Origin: Alicyclobacillus kakegawensis NBRC 103104
GTDB lineage: Bacteria > Bacillota > Bacilli > Alicyclobacillales > Alicyclobacillaceae
Direction of reading: 5' to 3'
Length of the DNA: 64,000 nt
Assembly (NCBI RefSeq): GCF_001552655.1
Contig: NZ_BCRP01000007.1
Span: 1-64,000 of the forward strand
A program made the position numbers and the translations under genes. This document shows, in pieces, positions 13,999 to 23,479 of the stretch. The notes beneath the pieces were generated by a model. It had not been told where the DNA came from, did no database searches, and saw only the letters and a program-made list of their open reading frames with translations. Each line of letters starts with the position of its first letter. Position 1 is the stretch's first letter.

Positions 13999-14748
13999 GT
14001 GGAAGAGGTCGTCCGAGCCGGAAAATCGCAAACAGCCCGTCGGAACAAACTGAGTGAATCAGCCCGGCGGAGGCTGGAGCTTCATTATACACTACAGGAA
14101 CGTCATCGCTTGGCGCGCGATTTGCACGATGGTATCTCACAGGACCTCGCCTACGCCAGTTCGCTGGCCAAACGCTTGGTCGCGGACAGCGAAGCGGGTT
14201 GCCCCATCCCAGCGGAGGATGTAAAAGCCATCAGCCGTATTCTGGATCAAAGCCTGGTGGAACTGCGTCAGGCCATCTACGACCTCGCTGTCGATCCGGA
14301 CGAAGACCTGTTGCGCCACATTCGCCGCTATGCGGCCGACTTTCAGTCCCGCTACGGCATCACAGTGGAAGTTGACGTCCACGGTGCCATCCCGATGTTG
14401 GACGCCTACATCACAAGCCAAGTTCTGCGTGTCGTGCAAGAAGCTCTGGCCAACGTCCGCAAACACGCTCATGCGCAACGCGTGCAAATCCGCGTCCGAC
14501 GAACGGGTACTTCGGCAGCTTCAGACCTGGATGGAAACGGAGGGGTCGATGGTGACGGGATTGAAGTCAGCATAAGCGACAATGGACGGGGGTTCACCCC
14601 GTCCATCCCCGCCTCGCCCGGGCACTATGGACTTCAAACGATGCGTGAACGGTGCCAACTCATCGGCGGCAGATGCCAGGTCAACTCCGAGATCGGCCGG
14701 GGAACAGTGGTAACACTTGAGGTTCCCCTTCGTGGCCCGGAGCCATAA
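13999..14748 (+). CDS. HisKA_3-type sensor histidine kinase, soluble
   Basis: The protein of about 249 residues shows the HisKA_3 H-box RHRLARDLHDGISQDLA and an HATPase domain with EALANVRKHAHA, the G1 box SDNGRGF and the final GRGTVVTLEVP. There are no membrane helices or recognised sensor domain, so it is a cytoplasmic kinase of the DegS/LiaS-like class that must sense through a partner, possibly the membrane protein at 12393. Several upstream in-frame starts exist; the GTG at 13999 gives a normal N-terminus with GGAG upstream. Its last 68 bp overlap the 3' end of ctaA on the opposite strand. Confidence 0.88.
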   Translation: MEEVVRAGKSQTARRNKLSESARRRLELHYTLQERHRLARDLHDGISQDLAYASSLAKRLVADSEAGCPIPAEDVKAISRILDQSLVELRQAIYDLAVDPDEDLLRHIRRYAADFQSRYGITVEVDVHGAIPMLDAYITSQVLRVVQEALANVRKHAHAQRVQIRVRRTGTSAASDLDGNGGVDGDGIEVSISDNGRGFTPSIPASPGHYGLQTMRERCQLIGGRCQVNSEIGRGTVVTLEVPLRGPEP

Positions 14749-15721
14749 CCCGATAGTTTGCGGCCAGAGCGGTCACGGCGCACAGGTCCGCAAACAAGAG
14801 CGAAGAGAAGGAAACGTGCGTGAGAAAAGCGGGCAAGCTCAGGTGGGAAAGAATCAGCCAAGCCCCGCTGAATGCCTGCAGGCAAACCAGGATGACGGAC
14901 AACAAGGTAAACCAAGCAGCCCCTCGACTTACAGCTCGGAACCGATACCCCAGGAGGGCCAGCCGGATGGTGACCAGGAGCATGCCCAGGGCGAGGCCGC
15001 GATGCACCACGTCAATGACAAACACATGGGGCATCGCGTGGTACGACTCCATCGGCAACGGCCAGCCCTGAAAACTCGCGCCGTCGCCCGTGCTAGCCAC
15101 ATAGGACCCGACATAAATCGCGACGTACGAAAACGCAAGAGCAAACCAAGACCAAAGATACAGCGTTCTCCCCAAGCCCGTGTCGTCACGGCCTTCTACA
15201 ACCTTGCGCGCTCGCTCAGGACGCCACCCCTGTCCCCGCTCGGTTCGCCAGCTTTCCACTGTCATAACCGTCACACCCCCCAGCGCCAAGAGGGCTATGC
15301 CCATATGCGTAGCCATCAGCGCAGGTGGATTGATGGCGAACACGGCCAGCGCCCCGAGTATGGACTCCAGAACCACGCCCAGTACCATCCAGGCAATCGA
15401 AATGCGCAACCAACGATGTCTGCCGTACCAGCGCCAAGCGCAGATGATGGTCACCAGCAGCAAGATCTCCATCGCGAACACACTCACTCGATGGGCATAC
15501 TCAATGGCGGTGTGTTCCGACCAAACGGACGGGATCAACTGTCCATTGCAGAGCGGCCAATCATGTCCACACCCATAGACCGATCCGGTCGCCGTATCGG
15601 CAAAACCAATCACATTGGCGACAAACAGGACGATGAGGGTGGTCAGCGACAACCCGAACAGCCGACCCCGCCGGGACCTAGCTGCCCCGCCTGACGTGGG
15701 TTTTATGGCCTGCATGCTCAT
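14681..15721 (-). CDS. ctaA: Heme A synthase, CtaA
   Basis: CtaA oxidises the C8 methyl of heme O to a formyl group, producing heme A for aa3-type oxidases. The 346-residue protein has eight predicted membrane helices and the family motifs CGHDWPLCNGQLIP, EYAHRV, THMGIALLALG and the later DVVHRGLAL with paired heme-ligand histidines. A CxxxxxxC pair in the first loop is typical of the Bacillus type. AGGAGG lies nine bases before the ATG. It is encoded 93 bp after ctaB in the same direction, behind the qox genes, which forms a heme A and oxidase module. Confidence 0.95.
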   Translation of the reverse strand: MSMQAIKPTSGGAARSRRGRLFGLSLTTLIVLFVANVIGFADTATGSVYGCGHDWPLCNGQLIPSVWSEHTAIEYAHRVSVFAMEILLLVTIICAWRWYGRHRWLRISIAWMVLGVVLESILGALAVFAINPPALMATHMGIALLALGGVTVMTVESWRTERGQGWRPERARKVVEGRDDTGLGRTLYLWSWFALAFSYVAIYVGSYVASTGDGASFQGWPLPMESYHAMPHVFVIDVVHRGLALGMLLVTIRLALLGYRFRAVSRGAAWFTLLSVILVCLQAFSGAWLILSHLSLPAFLTHVSFSSLLFADLCAVTALAANYRVMAPGHEGEPQVLPLFPGRSRS

Positions 15722-15814
15722 CTGCGGTAACCTCCTGTACTTCGAACGCTCGTATCCCGGCGGGCCCTAAGCCGATTGAGATCCCCACTGCGGAGAAGGC
15801 CAGCTGCGTTTCCA

Positions 15815-16744
15815 TCACACCAGACTCGCCACCACGAGCAGCGTGAACAATGCTGGTAAATCCAACAGCGACCATAAAAACGTCCGCCTGGCCCAGACGG
15901 TCGTCTCGTCGGATTCGCGCCACATGCGCAGGTTGGCCAGCAAAAAGACCACGCCCACAGCCGCCGCGGCAAAGACGTACCAAGTATGAACAGCGCCGGT
16001 GAGCCAGGGCACGAGCGAAACCAGCAACAAGAGTACGGCGTATCCTACGCATTGGCGCTTGGTGGTCCGCGCACCGCGGACCGCTGGCATCATCGGAATT
16101 CCGGCCCGTACATAATCGGCATTCTTATACAGCGCCAATGCCCAAAAATGTGGCGGCGTCCAGAAGAACACAATGGCAAACAACGCCCAGGCGGTCACGC
16201 TCAGGTGCCCGGTGACGGCGGCCCAGCCCACGAGCGGCGGAAACGCGCCCGCGCCCCCGCCAATCACGATGTTTTGCGGTGTCGTCCGCTTAAGCCACAT
16301 GGTGTAAATCACGGCGTAGTAGACAAATCCGGCTGCGGACAACAGCGCCGACAGCGGATTTGCAAACACCCAGAGAACGACCACCGACAACACGCCCAAA
16401 GCGATTCCGTAAACAAGGGTCGCCCGTGAAGATACCTGCCCCATAGGCAAAGGACGCTTGGACGTCCGCGACATGACCGCATCAATGTCCCGGTCATACC
16501 ACATGTTCACGGCCGCCGCCCCACCTGTCGACAGAGCCAAACCCAGCAGCAGTGCGAGGCTTTCTCCAAGGCTGGGTATGCCTCCTCGCGCGACGATAGC
16601 CGCGGCGTAGGCGGTAAACAACAGCAGCACCATGATGCGCGGCTTCGTCAGCTCGATGAACAACTTGACGGTGTCAAGCCAGCCGCGCGGCACTTCGACA
16701 ACGTCCGCATCTGATTTCGCCCGTCCGACTGACATCGTCGCCAT
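15815..16744 (-). CDS. ctaB: Protoheme IX farnesyltransferase (heme O synthase), CtaB
   Basis: This UbiA-superfamily enzyme attaches farnesyl to protoheme to give heme O, the substrate of CtaA. The 309-residue protein has the prenyl-diphosphate binding motif NMWYDRDIDAVMSRT near residue 80, KRPLP after it and the second motif FWTPPHFWALALY with KNADYVRAGIPM. Eight to nine membrane helices are expected. AAAGGAG precedes the ATG. It follows qoxD by 110 bp and is probably co-transcribed with the oxidase genes. Confidence 0.95.
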   Translation of the reverse strand: MATMSVGRAKSDADVVEVPRGWLDTVKLFIELTKPRIMVLLLFTAYAAAIVARGGIPSLGESLALLLGLALSTGGAAAVNMWYDRDIDAVMSRTSKRPLPMGQVSSRATLVYGIALGVLSVVVLWVFANPLSALLSAAGFVYYAVIYTMWLKRTTPQNIVIGGGAGAFPPLVGWAAVTGHLSVTAWALFAIVFFWTPPHFWALALYKNADYVRAGIPMMPAVRGARTTKRQCVGYAVLLLLVSLVPWLTGAVHTWYVFAAAAVGVVFLLANLRMWRESDETTVWARRTFLWSLLDLPALFTLLVVASLV

Positions 16745-16854
16745 GGACGATTCTCCTTTCTCATCAAGGGGCTTGGTCGGAGACTGGGTGAGTCACCCAG
16801 CCCCTTCCCAGTGTGCGACCCTTGGGACGGTAAAATGCACCAGACCCGTCAGTA

Positions 16855-17175
16855 TCAGTACGATTGATAATGAAAGGTCATAATCCAGATGGACATCAGA
16901 CAGATGGCAAATGTGAAGATTAGACCTATCAACAACGTCACCGAGTGATAAGGCGGACCGTCACCTTCCGTAACGTGCATGAAGAAGAACAGCTGCACCA
17001 AAATCTGCAATCCGGCCAGAATCATCAAGATCCACATCATCGGCCCGACAGACATAGCGTGCGTCAGCGCCAACACGAAAGAGATGGCGGTCAGCACCAG
17101 GGACAATACGTATCCCACAATGTATAGGGTCGGCGAATGGTGGCCGTGCTGAGTCGTTTGCGCTCCCCGCTCCAT
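16855..17175 (-). CDS. qoxD: Quinol oxidase subunit IV, QoxD
   Basis: The 106-residue protein has three membrane helices and the subunit IV signature LVQLFFFMHVTEGDGPPYHS, then a third helix with FAICLMSIWIM. This matches the CyoD/QoxD family that assists assembly of the oxidase. It starts one base after the qoxC stop, so translation is coupled. The last of four structural genes in order A-B-C-D. Confidence 0.9.
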   Translation of the reverse strand: MERGAQTTQHGHHSPTLYIVGYVLSLVLTAISFVLALTHAMSVGPMMWILMILAGLQILVQLFFFMHVTEGDGPPYHSVTLLIGLIFTFAICLMSIWIMTFHYQSY

Positions 17176-17176
17176 T

Positions 17177-17806
17177 TTACATCACCACCCCGGACAAATA
17201 GACAACTGTGAAGATGAACACCCACACCACGTCGAGGAAGTGCCAATACAGGTTGACGATAAACACCTTGCGAGCGGTGACCTCGGTGATGCCGCGCCGC
17301 GCCACCTGCAGGAGGGTGATGAACATCCAGCCGATGCCGAGCGACACGTGGCTGCCGTGCGTGCCCACCAGGGTGAAGAACGCCGACAGGAACGCGCTCC
17401 TTTGCATCGTCGCCCCTTCCGCCACGTCCGCCATGAACTCCTGAATTTCCAGGCCCACAAATCCGAGTCCAAGCAGAATGGTGACGATAAGCCATACCAT
17501 CAGCTGCTTTTTGTGGCCGTTGCGCATGGCCAAGGTCGCTAACCCGCCGGTAAAACTGCTGGTCAACAGCAGGAACGTCTCGATGGTGAAACCGGGCACG
17601 TCAAAAATTTCATGCGGCGTCGGGCCGCCGTCCGTATGCGTCCGCACCACCAGATAGGTGGCAAACAGGCACGCGAACAAGAGCATGTCTGTTGAGAGAA
17701 ACAACCAGAACCCAAGAATTCGAACGGCCTGGTGCGGGTCCCGGTATTCGATGGACGAGGCCCGCGCCGATCCGCCAGAGGTGACGTGCTTTTCTGCGAG
17801 CGCCAT
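17177..17806 (-). CDS. qoxC: Quinol oxidase subunit III, QoxC
   Basis: The 209-residue protein has five predicted membrane helices and subunit III motifs: RILGFWLFLSTDMLLFACLF, ETFLLLTSSFTGGLA, TLVGTHGSHVSLGIGW and NLYWHFLDVVWVFIF. The short five-helix form is typical of quinol-type aa3 and bo3 oxidases. GGGGAGG precedes the ATG, two bases after the qoxB stop. Confidence 0.95.
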   Translation of the reverse strand: MALAEKHVTSGGSARASSIEYRDPHQAVRILGFWLFLSTDMLLFACLFATYLVVRTHTDGGPTPHEIFDVPGFTIETFLLLTSSFTGGLATLAMRNGHKKQLMVWLIVTILLGLGFVGLEIQEFMADVAEGATMQRSAFLSAFFTLVGTHGSHVSLGIGWMFITLLQVARRGITEVTARKVFIVNLYWHFLDVVWVFIFTVVYLSGVVM

Positions 17807-17808
17807 GC

Positions 17809-19779
17809 TTACAACCTCCCCAGCGCCGACTCGGTCTCAACGACCTCGTGGGGCGGAATGTGATACTCGTCGTCATACTCGAACGCACGCAGGATGAGGC
17901 AGATGACCACACCGAGCAATCCCAGCGCCGCCAGCCAGAACCACTCGAACACGAAACCAAATCCCGCCACGAAGAAACAGGCGCTCAAAATGAAGGGACG
18001 GCCCGAATTCTTTGGCATGTGAATCGGCGCAATCTCATCCGCAGACGGCCGCAGCGCCTGGGTCTGGCCCGTTTGCTTCATCTCCCACCAAGCGTCACGC
18101 GAGGTGATGGTGGGAATGACGGCAAAGTTGTAGTGCGGGACCGGCGACGGCAACGACCACTCCAGCGTGCGTCCATCCCAGATGTCGCCCGTCACGTCAC
18201 GCTCACCGTACCTGATGCTGTACAAGATCTGCGCCACGATGAACAAGAAGCCAATCCCCATCAGATACGCGCCGATGGTCGAGACCAGGTTCAGCGTGTT
18301 CCAACCCATATTGGCCGGGTAGACGTACATACGCCGTTGCATGCCCATAAAGCCGAGCGCATACTGCGGCATGAAGCACACGTAGAAACCGATGTTAAAG
18401 AACCAGAAGGCGCAGCGGCCGAGCCGATCATCCAATTTGAAGCCGAACATTTTCGGCCACCAATAGTACATCCCAGCCAGCATGCCGAAGACCACGCCGC
18501 CAATCAGCACCTGGTGGAAGTGAGCAATCAAGAAATAGCTGTTATGGTACTGATAATCGGCGGGTGCAGCCGCCAGCATGACGCCGGTGGCGCCACCGAT
18601 GGCGAAGCACGGCACAAACGCGATGGTCCACAACATCGGCAGCTCCAGACGGATTCGGCCGCGAAACATCGTGAACAACCAGTTGAAGATCTTCACACCG
18701 GTCGGGATGGCCACCGCCATCGACGCCACGGCAAAGAAGGTGTTGACATCGGCGCCCGCGCCCATCGTGAAGAAATGGTGCGCCCACACAAAGAAGCTGA
18801 TGACACTAATCAGCAACAAGGAAGTGACCATCGAAGTGTATCCGAAGACGCGCTTGCGCGAGAACGTCGCCACAACCTCGGAGAACACCCCGAAAGCCGG
18901 CATGATGACGATGTACACCTCTGGGTGACCCCAGATCCAGAACAGGTTGATGTACATCATCGGATCGCCGCCGTGCGTCATGGTGAAAAAGTGCGTGCCG
19001 ACAATCCGGTCCAGCAGCAACAACGCCAGCGCCACGGTCAGTGCCGGAAAGGCGAAGATGATGACCAACGAGGTCGCCACAACCGACCATGTGAACAACG
19101 GCATCCGCATCAAGGTCATCCCTGGCGCCCTCATTTTCAGGATGGTGGCCAGGAAGTTGATGCCCGTGCCGATGCTGCCGATACCCGAGATCTGCAGCGC
19201 GAGCAGATAGAAGTTCTCACCGGGCCCCTTGTCAAACTCCGGTCCGGCCAACGGCGGATAGCTGACCCAGCCTGCGTCCGGGGAACCGCCAAACACGAAG
19301 GAGATGTTGAACAACAGCGCCCCGAAGAAGAACAGCCAAAAACTGATGGCGTTCAAATAGGGAAACGCCACGTCGCGGGCGCCAATTTGCAGCGGCACCG
19401 CGATGTTGAACAAGGCGAAGATGAACGGCATGGCCATGAACAGAATCATGATAGTACCATGCGTCGTAAAGATCTGATCATAGTGTTCGGCATCCAGGAA
19501 GTGATTGTTGGGCACCGCCAACTGCGTGCGCAAGAGAAGGGCGTCCACGCCGCCGCGGAACATCATCAACAGCGACGCTATCAAGTACATGATGCCAATT
19601 TTCTTGTGGTCAACCGTAGTCAACCACTCACGCCACAACCATCCCCACTTTTTGAAATAGGTGAGGACGAACACAATCCCAAAACCTGTAAGCAGAATCA
19701 GGACGTCCGAAATCCAAATCAGCGGACCCTCGTTCCACATCAGGTATTGGTCCCCAAACGTATGGAGCCATTGTGGCAT
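17809..19779 (-). CDS. qoxB: Quinol oxidase subunit I, QoxB (heme a, heme a3-CuB)
   Basis: The catalytic subunit reduces oxygen to water and pumps protons. The 656-residue protein carries the low-spin heme ligand in TTHGTIMILFMAMPF, the CuB His and cross-linked Tyr in WIWGHPEVYIVIMPAFG, the His pair in WAHHFFTMG, and the heme a3 and a ligands in LIAHFHQVLIGG. The K-pathway residues follow HPEVY as usual. About 14-15 membrane helices are present, with the long N-terminal extension of the QoxB type. GAAAGGAG precedes the ATG. A long plus-strand frame runs antisense to it and is not a gene. Confidence 0.97.
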   Translation of the reverse strand: MPQWLHTFGDQYLMWNEGPLIWISDVLILLTGFGIVFVLTYFKKWGWLWREWLTTVDHKKIGIMYLIASLLMMFRGGVDALLLRTQLAVPNNHFLDAEHYDQIFTTHGTIMILFMAMPFIFALFNIAVPLQIGARDVAFPYLNAISFWLFFFGALLFNISFVFGGSPDAGWVSYPPLAGPEFDKGPGENFYLLALQISGIGSIGTGINFLATILKMRAPGMTLMRMPLFTWSVVATSLVIIFAFPALTVALALLLLDRIVGTHFFTMTHGGDPMMYINLFWIWGHPEVYIVIMPAFGVFSEVVATFSRKRVFGYTSMVTSLLLISVISFFVWAHHFFTMGAGADVNTFFAVASMAVAIPTGVKIFNWLFTMFRGRIRLELPMLWTIAFVPCFAIGGATGVMLAAAPADYQYHNSYFLIAHFHQVLIGGVVFGMLAGMYYWWPKMFGFKLDDRLGRCAFWFFNIGFYVCFMPQYALGFMGMQRRMYVYPANMGWNTLNLVSTIGAYLMGIGFLFIVAQILYSIRYGERDVTGDIWDGRTLEWSLPSPVPHYNFAVIPTITSRDAWWEMKQTGQTQALRPSADEIAPIHMPKNSGRPFILSACFFVAGFGFVFEWFWLAALGLLGVVICLILRAFEYDDEYHIPPHEVVETESALGRL

Positions 19780-19809
19780 CGACCGTTCACTCCTTTCGCC
19801 AGTCCACCA

Positions 19810-20760
19810 TCAGGAATGTGCATTCGAGTCCTTGGAAGTCTGGGAACTCATACCGCTCATGCCGGCCATGTTGGCATCCAGGCCCTGGTCCATCATCATG
19901 TTAGGCATGTAGCGGCCGCCGTTCTTCCACACAATCTTGTCAAACAAGTTCTTCGGATACGACGAGTAGCTCGCCGTGCCCATGGTCCCCGGCTGTTGCA
20001 ACTTGTTGTACCCAGCCATGGTCAAGGCGGGCGAGGACGACTTCACCTGCTTTACCCACTGATTGAACTCAGTGTCGGACTTCGCGACCACCTGGAAGTG
20101 CATGTGGGCGAACCCCTTGCCGGTGAAATTGGCGCCCGTGCCGAAGTAGCTTCCCGGCTTATCCGCCTGCAGCCACAACCGCATCGCCATGCCGGGCATG
20201 GTGTACTCTTGCCCGCCCAACTGCGGGACCCAGAACGAGTTCATCGGGGCGTCGGACGTGAGTACAAACTGCACCGGAACCCCCGTCGGAATCTCACAGT
20301 AATTGACTGTGGCCACCTTCTGACCGGGGTACTGGAACAACCACTTCCAGTCGAGGGACGTGACCTGAATCGTGAGGGGTTTCACGTCCTTTTCCGGAGG
20401 CTGGACAAGAGCAAACGTGCTCTTGCCGGTGTAGTACCCGAGCAGACCGACGATGACAATCGGGACGCCCCACCACACCACCTCCAGCCATTTGCTCTCC
20501 GACCATTCCGGCGTATACCCGGCCTTGCTTCCCGGACGGTCTCGGTAGCGTATGACAATAAACGCCAACAATGCCAATACGGGTACAATGACAATGAGCA
20601 CGAGAACCGTGGACAACTCAATGAGGTGCAACTCCTCGCGACCGACAGGTCCTGCCGGGTTGAGCACTATGTATTCAGGTCCACATCCGGTGGCCAGAAA
20701 CAGCAGAGCCAACGCCGTCAGACCTATCGCTCCCATACGTCTTGGTGTCCGACTCCTCAA
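19810..20760 (-). CDS. qoxA: Quinol oxidase subunit II, QoxA (lipoprotein)
   Basis: The protein starts with basic residues, then a hydrophobic signal and the lipobox LATGC, so it is a membrane-anchored lipoprotein. Two membrane helices follow, then a cupredoxin domain with SLDWKWLFQYP, APMNSFWVPQLGGQEYTMPG and GFAHMHFQV. The CuA ligand motif CxxxC is absent, which shows a quinol rather than a cytochrome c oxidase. The tail is Met-rich. The TTG at 20760 has AAGGAG about ten bases upstream; an ATG at 20736 is an alternative and a longer frame to 20922 is unlikely. First gene of the oxidase operon. Confidence 0.92.
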   Translation of the reverse strand: MRSRTPRRMGAIGLTALALLFLATGCGPEYIVLNPAGPVGREELHLIELSTVLVLIVIVPVLALLAFIVIRYRDRPGSKAGYTPEWSESKWLEVVWWGVPIVIVGLLGYYTGKSTFALVQPPEKDVKPLTIQVTSLDWKWLFQYPGQKVATVNYCEIPTGVPVQFVLTSDAPMNSFWVPQLGGQEYTMPGMAMRLWLQADKPGSYFGTGANFTGKGFAHMHFQVVAKSDTEFNQWVKQVKSSSPALTMAGYNKLQQPGTMGTASYSSYPKNLFDKIVWKNGGRYMPNMMMDQGLDANMAGMSGMSSQTSKDSNAHS

Positions 20761-20994
20761 GGCCCTATCTCTCCTTTCTGTCTTCGATGTTCTAACACTC
20801 GTGCCGAGGGTAGCCCGGCGCCCTTGCTGCCTGTGCACCCGGTCACACCCCTGCGGCGCCCGACAGGTTCGTTCACTTTCGTTCGATCCGACCGTGGATC
20901 GTACGGAACCCATGTCAACCATACTTCCTTCAAAACACTGGAGTAAGACGCACTCGGCCTGTTTGGAAATAGTCCTTTCGTGCTACAGGCATAG

Positions 20995-21200
20995 TCCGTA
21001 TTAGTGCCTGGACAGCAGAAAGGGGCGCCACTCAATTGGGACTCCCCCATCAGGAGGACTGCGCCCCAGCGGACGTGCAGCGCGAGTTCCACGGCGGGGG
21101 CTGGGTTGCTAGCCGCGGCAGCATGGACATGAAGGGGGGTTAGCCCTTCACCTGACACTCCTTGAGGAACCTCCTGCACTGCACAAGCACAGAGCTGCTG
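20995..21200 (-). other. GC-rich structured non-coding stretch, possible mobile-element RNA remnant
   Basis: The interval upstream of qoxA (about 20.9-21.55 kb) has no supported gene. Within it the minus strand has dense hairpin potential, including GGGGCGCAGTCCTCCTGATG with GGGGGAGTCCC and a downstream GGCGCCCC. The layout recalls RNAs associated with IS200/IS605 or IscB-type elements, but no associated protein gene is present. The rest of the interval is AT-rich towards 21.5 kb. Confidence 0.3.
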
Positions 21201-21579
21201 GGTTCCCCCTGATTGAATGATGAAGAACGAGATGCCGCAAGCAGTGTACAAATTTCCTCTACGGGGTGTATTCAAGACGCCCATCGAGTGTCGGAGATTT
21301 TCTCAAATTGCGCGGCAGAAACAGGGGGGTTTTTCTTACAAATGTTGAATGCGCCGCATGAGTCCTGCTCAGACCATGCGGCGCAATCGTCAAAGCGCAT
21401 ATGCGAGTTACAAACGTACACGATAACACTCCGAAATCCATTGACGCTGCAATGAACGTGCGGTAAAATATACACCAAAATTTTATATATTTTTTATTAT
21501 ATAACAATTTGCATCGAATGTCAATGGGAATTTGAACGGTTATGTGCCAAGAATTCGGTCTTTACGGGAGTGAAGCCAC

Positions 21580-22052
21580 ATGGTACTGTCCCGCCTCCTC
21601 AATTGCATGAGCATTGCAACTCAAATGCCGTATGTAACAGAACTACTCTCCCTAAACGAAAGGACCATAGCGTACAACCTGCGACTAACCCCTCGTGACA
21701 TTCAGGACTTGATGACGGCCAGAACTCAGGTTCTGTACAGTTACGGGCGAGTGGGCCGGGAATGGAAGCCACAAAAGAACTCATTGAAGTTTTTTCCGCG
21801 TCCCCGTGTATTTGTCAAGAGAACTACATCTCGACGCTGAACGAACTTCACGAGATTTTCTATTACCTGAAGAACGAGACTGAAGACAAGATCGGCGATT
21901 TCAAATTGATCGCGATAATGAAACATTACTTTGACAACGAATGCGCGGGTTCCCTGAAACTGTTACGAAACAAGCTTGAAGAGTTTGCCGAGAATTTCAG
22001 AATCCAGACCATGCATCTAGAGTATCTGAAGGAAGGAGACGATGAATCGTGA
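21580..22052 (+). pseudogene. DUF6323-family gene with one frameshift
   Basis: The first part (21580 to about 21760) encodes TELLSLNERTIAYNLRLTPR and GRVGRE. The second part, from about 21762 in another frame, encodes MEATKELIEVFSASPCICQ and EIFYYLKNETEDKIGDF. Joined, they give the order of motifs I recall for DUF6323 proteins, including the SPYIxQ and FYxxKNE segments. A one-base deletion near 21755-21765 breaks the frame. The ATG at 21580 has GGGAG nine bases upstream. Its last codon overlaps the GTG of the next gene (GTGA), as in a working operon, so loss appears recent. Function of the family is unknown. Confidence 0.6.
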
Positions 22053-23308
22053 TACCTGGCGACGCAGGCTATTCCGCAAGTGATGACCAGTCACTAACTT
22101 GCTCAAACGATATCAATCCATCACGGCTGGACAAGCATCAGTATACACTCTCCCTCTTGAACGAAGCACAGCGCATTGGCCTGTTAAGCAATCAGGAAGT
22201 TTATAGCATCCAGTATAGGCTGATGGTTATCTTGGGGGACCTGATTTGGCGATACACACAGGGAGAAAGCTCATCCGTTGCAACTGACACAGCGGAAAGC
22301 ATCCTAACGTCCATCCTGTATGCCGTGGACACTTATTTATTGAATCTTGAGCATCCCAATCAAGCAATCACCTACTTGAAGACAAGCGACGTTGTGAAAC
22401 TCTGTGAAAAAAGGGGTGGAACGGGTCAGTCAATGCCTCGAAGAGGTAAAGTCACTTTATAAAGAGGTCAAGCGACATAAGCTAGAGGTTCCGGTCGATG
22501 CCTACCATACGACGATTGATGAATCGTTACCCCTATTTATAAAGAAATACAACATCATATTCGAAGCCCATAACACAATGGCGAGCATTGATTATCCCTT
22601 GGGGATGGATAACATGCGTTTGCAGGGTATCGTCTACATTCAGCACTATTTGGAACGTCTGCAACTCGAGAATGAATTTTGCTTGAGATTTAACCCAGAT
22701 GCCCTGATTCATATGATGGAGAGTTTCGGACGGTTGCATAGATTTGATTACCGGATCGAGTTATTCAATATTTTTGAACTTTCTCTTCACAACTCCTTGT
22801 TTTCGATCCTATCAGGGGGTGACGCCGACCAAGTTCAAATTTCAACGCATCAATTTGAACGGTTAGAGCGGATGCCCAATCGAATGCGCGCGGGATCGAA
22901 AAAATGATTCATACGTCTCTAAATCGACTCCAACACGCATTGCAAATCCATGACGCTCAGACGGTCGATTATATGAATCAATGTAGCAGGGAACTGATAG
23001 GACGTATTCTCAACGCAGCTAAGCATGGCAACCTACAATCCGTGATCATTTCGGATGGACCAGAGAAAATAAAACCTGTTGTCATGTCCATCCATGCAGG
23101 AAACAGAATGAGCGATGTCCGGCTGAGAAAACTGCTCGACGAAATGATTCGGAGCGAAACGAAGGAGGAGAAAGTCCGACTCATAAAATCGAATTTCTAC
23201 TCCCTACACGATTACTTAGAGGGGTGGAGACACCGAACTGCGAACCATCGTTTTCCAGAAGAAACGGGCCGAATTCGATTGGCAAGTTCAATTGATACGG
23301 GACCGTAA
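22049..23308 (+). pseudogene. DUF6179-family gene with two frameshifts
   Basis: Three consecutive frames read as one protein. The first (22049 to about 22410) has RYTQGESSSVATDTAESILT and SILYAVDTYLL. The second (about 22407 to 22900) has YHTTIDESLPLFIKKY and SIDYPLGMDN. The third (22904-23308) has TVDYMNQCSRELIGRILNAA. This order matches my recall of DUF6179. The first break needs removal of one base at an A6 run (22407-22412). The second needs one added base at another A6 run (22899-22904). Both look like homopolymer indels, by mutation or sequencing error. The second and third frames overlap as ATGA. The gene follows its usual DUF6323 partner. Confidence 0.6.
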
Positions 23309-23479
23309 AACATGAAGCAGCCGAATCCGAAGCTAAGGGAAGCAGAAGCGGTAATGGACGCCGAGGTCAATCCACAGGATGCTGACAAACAAATCCCCAA
23401 ACATAACTGGGGCTCTCCCCTCCCCCATCATACGATGGGTTTTGGGACAGCCCCCCTCTGTCATGCCAAGTTTCCCAGC

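Noticed and set aside
17848..20946. A plus-strand open frame of more than 1000 codons
   Set aside because: It is antisense to qoxB and qoxA, very rich in Arg, His and Gln as expected from the complement of high-GC membrane-protein genes, and has no motifs or ribosome-binding site.
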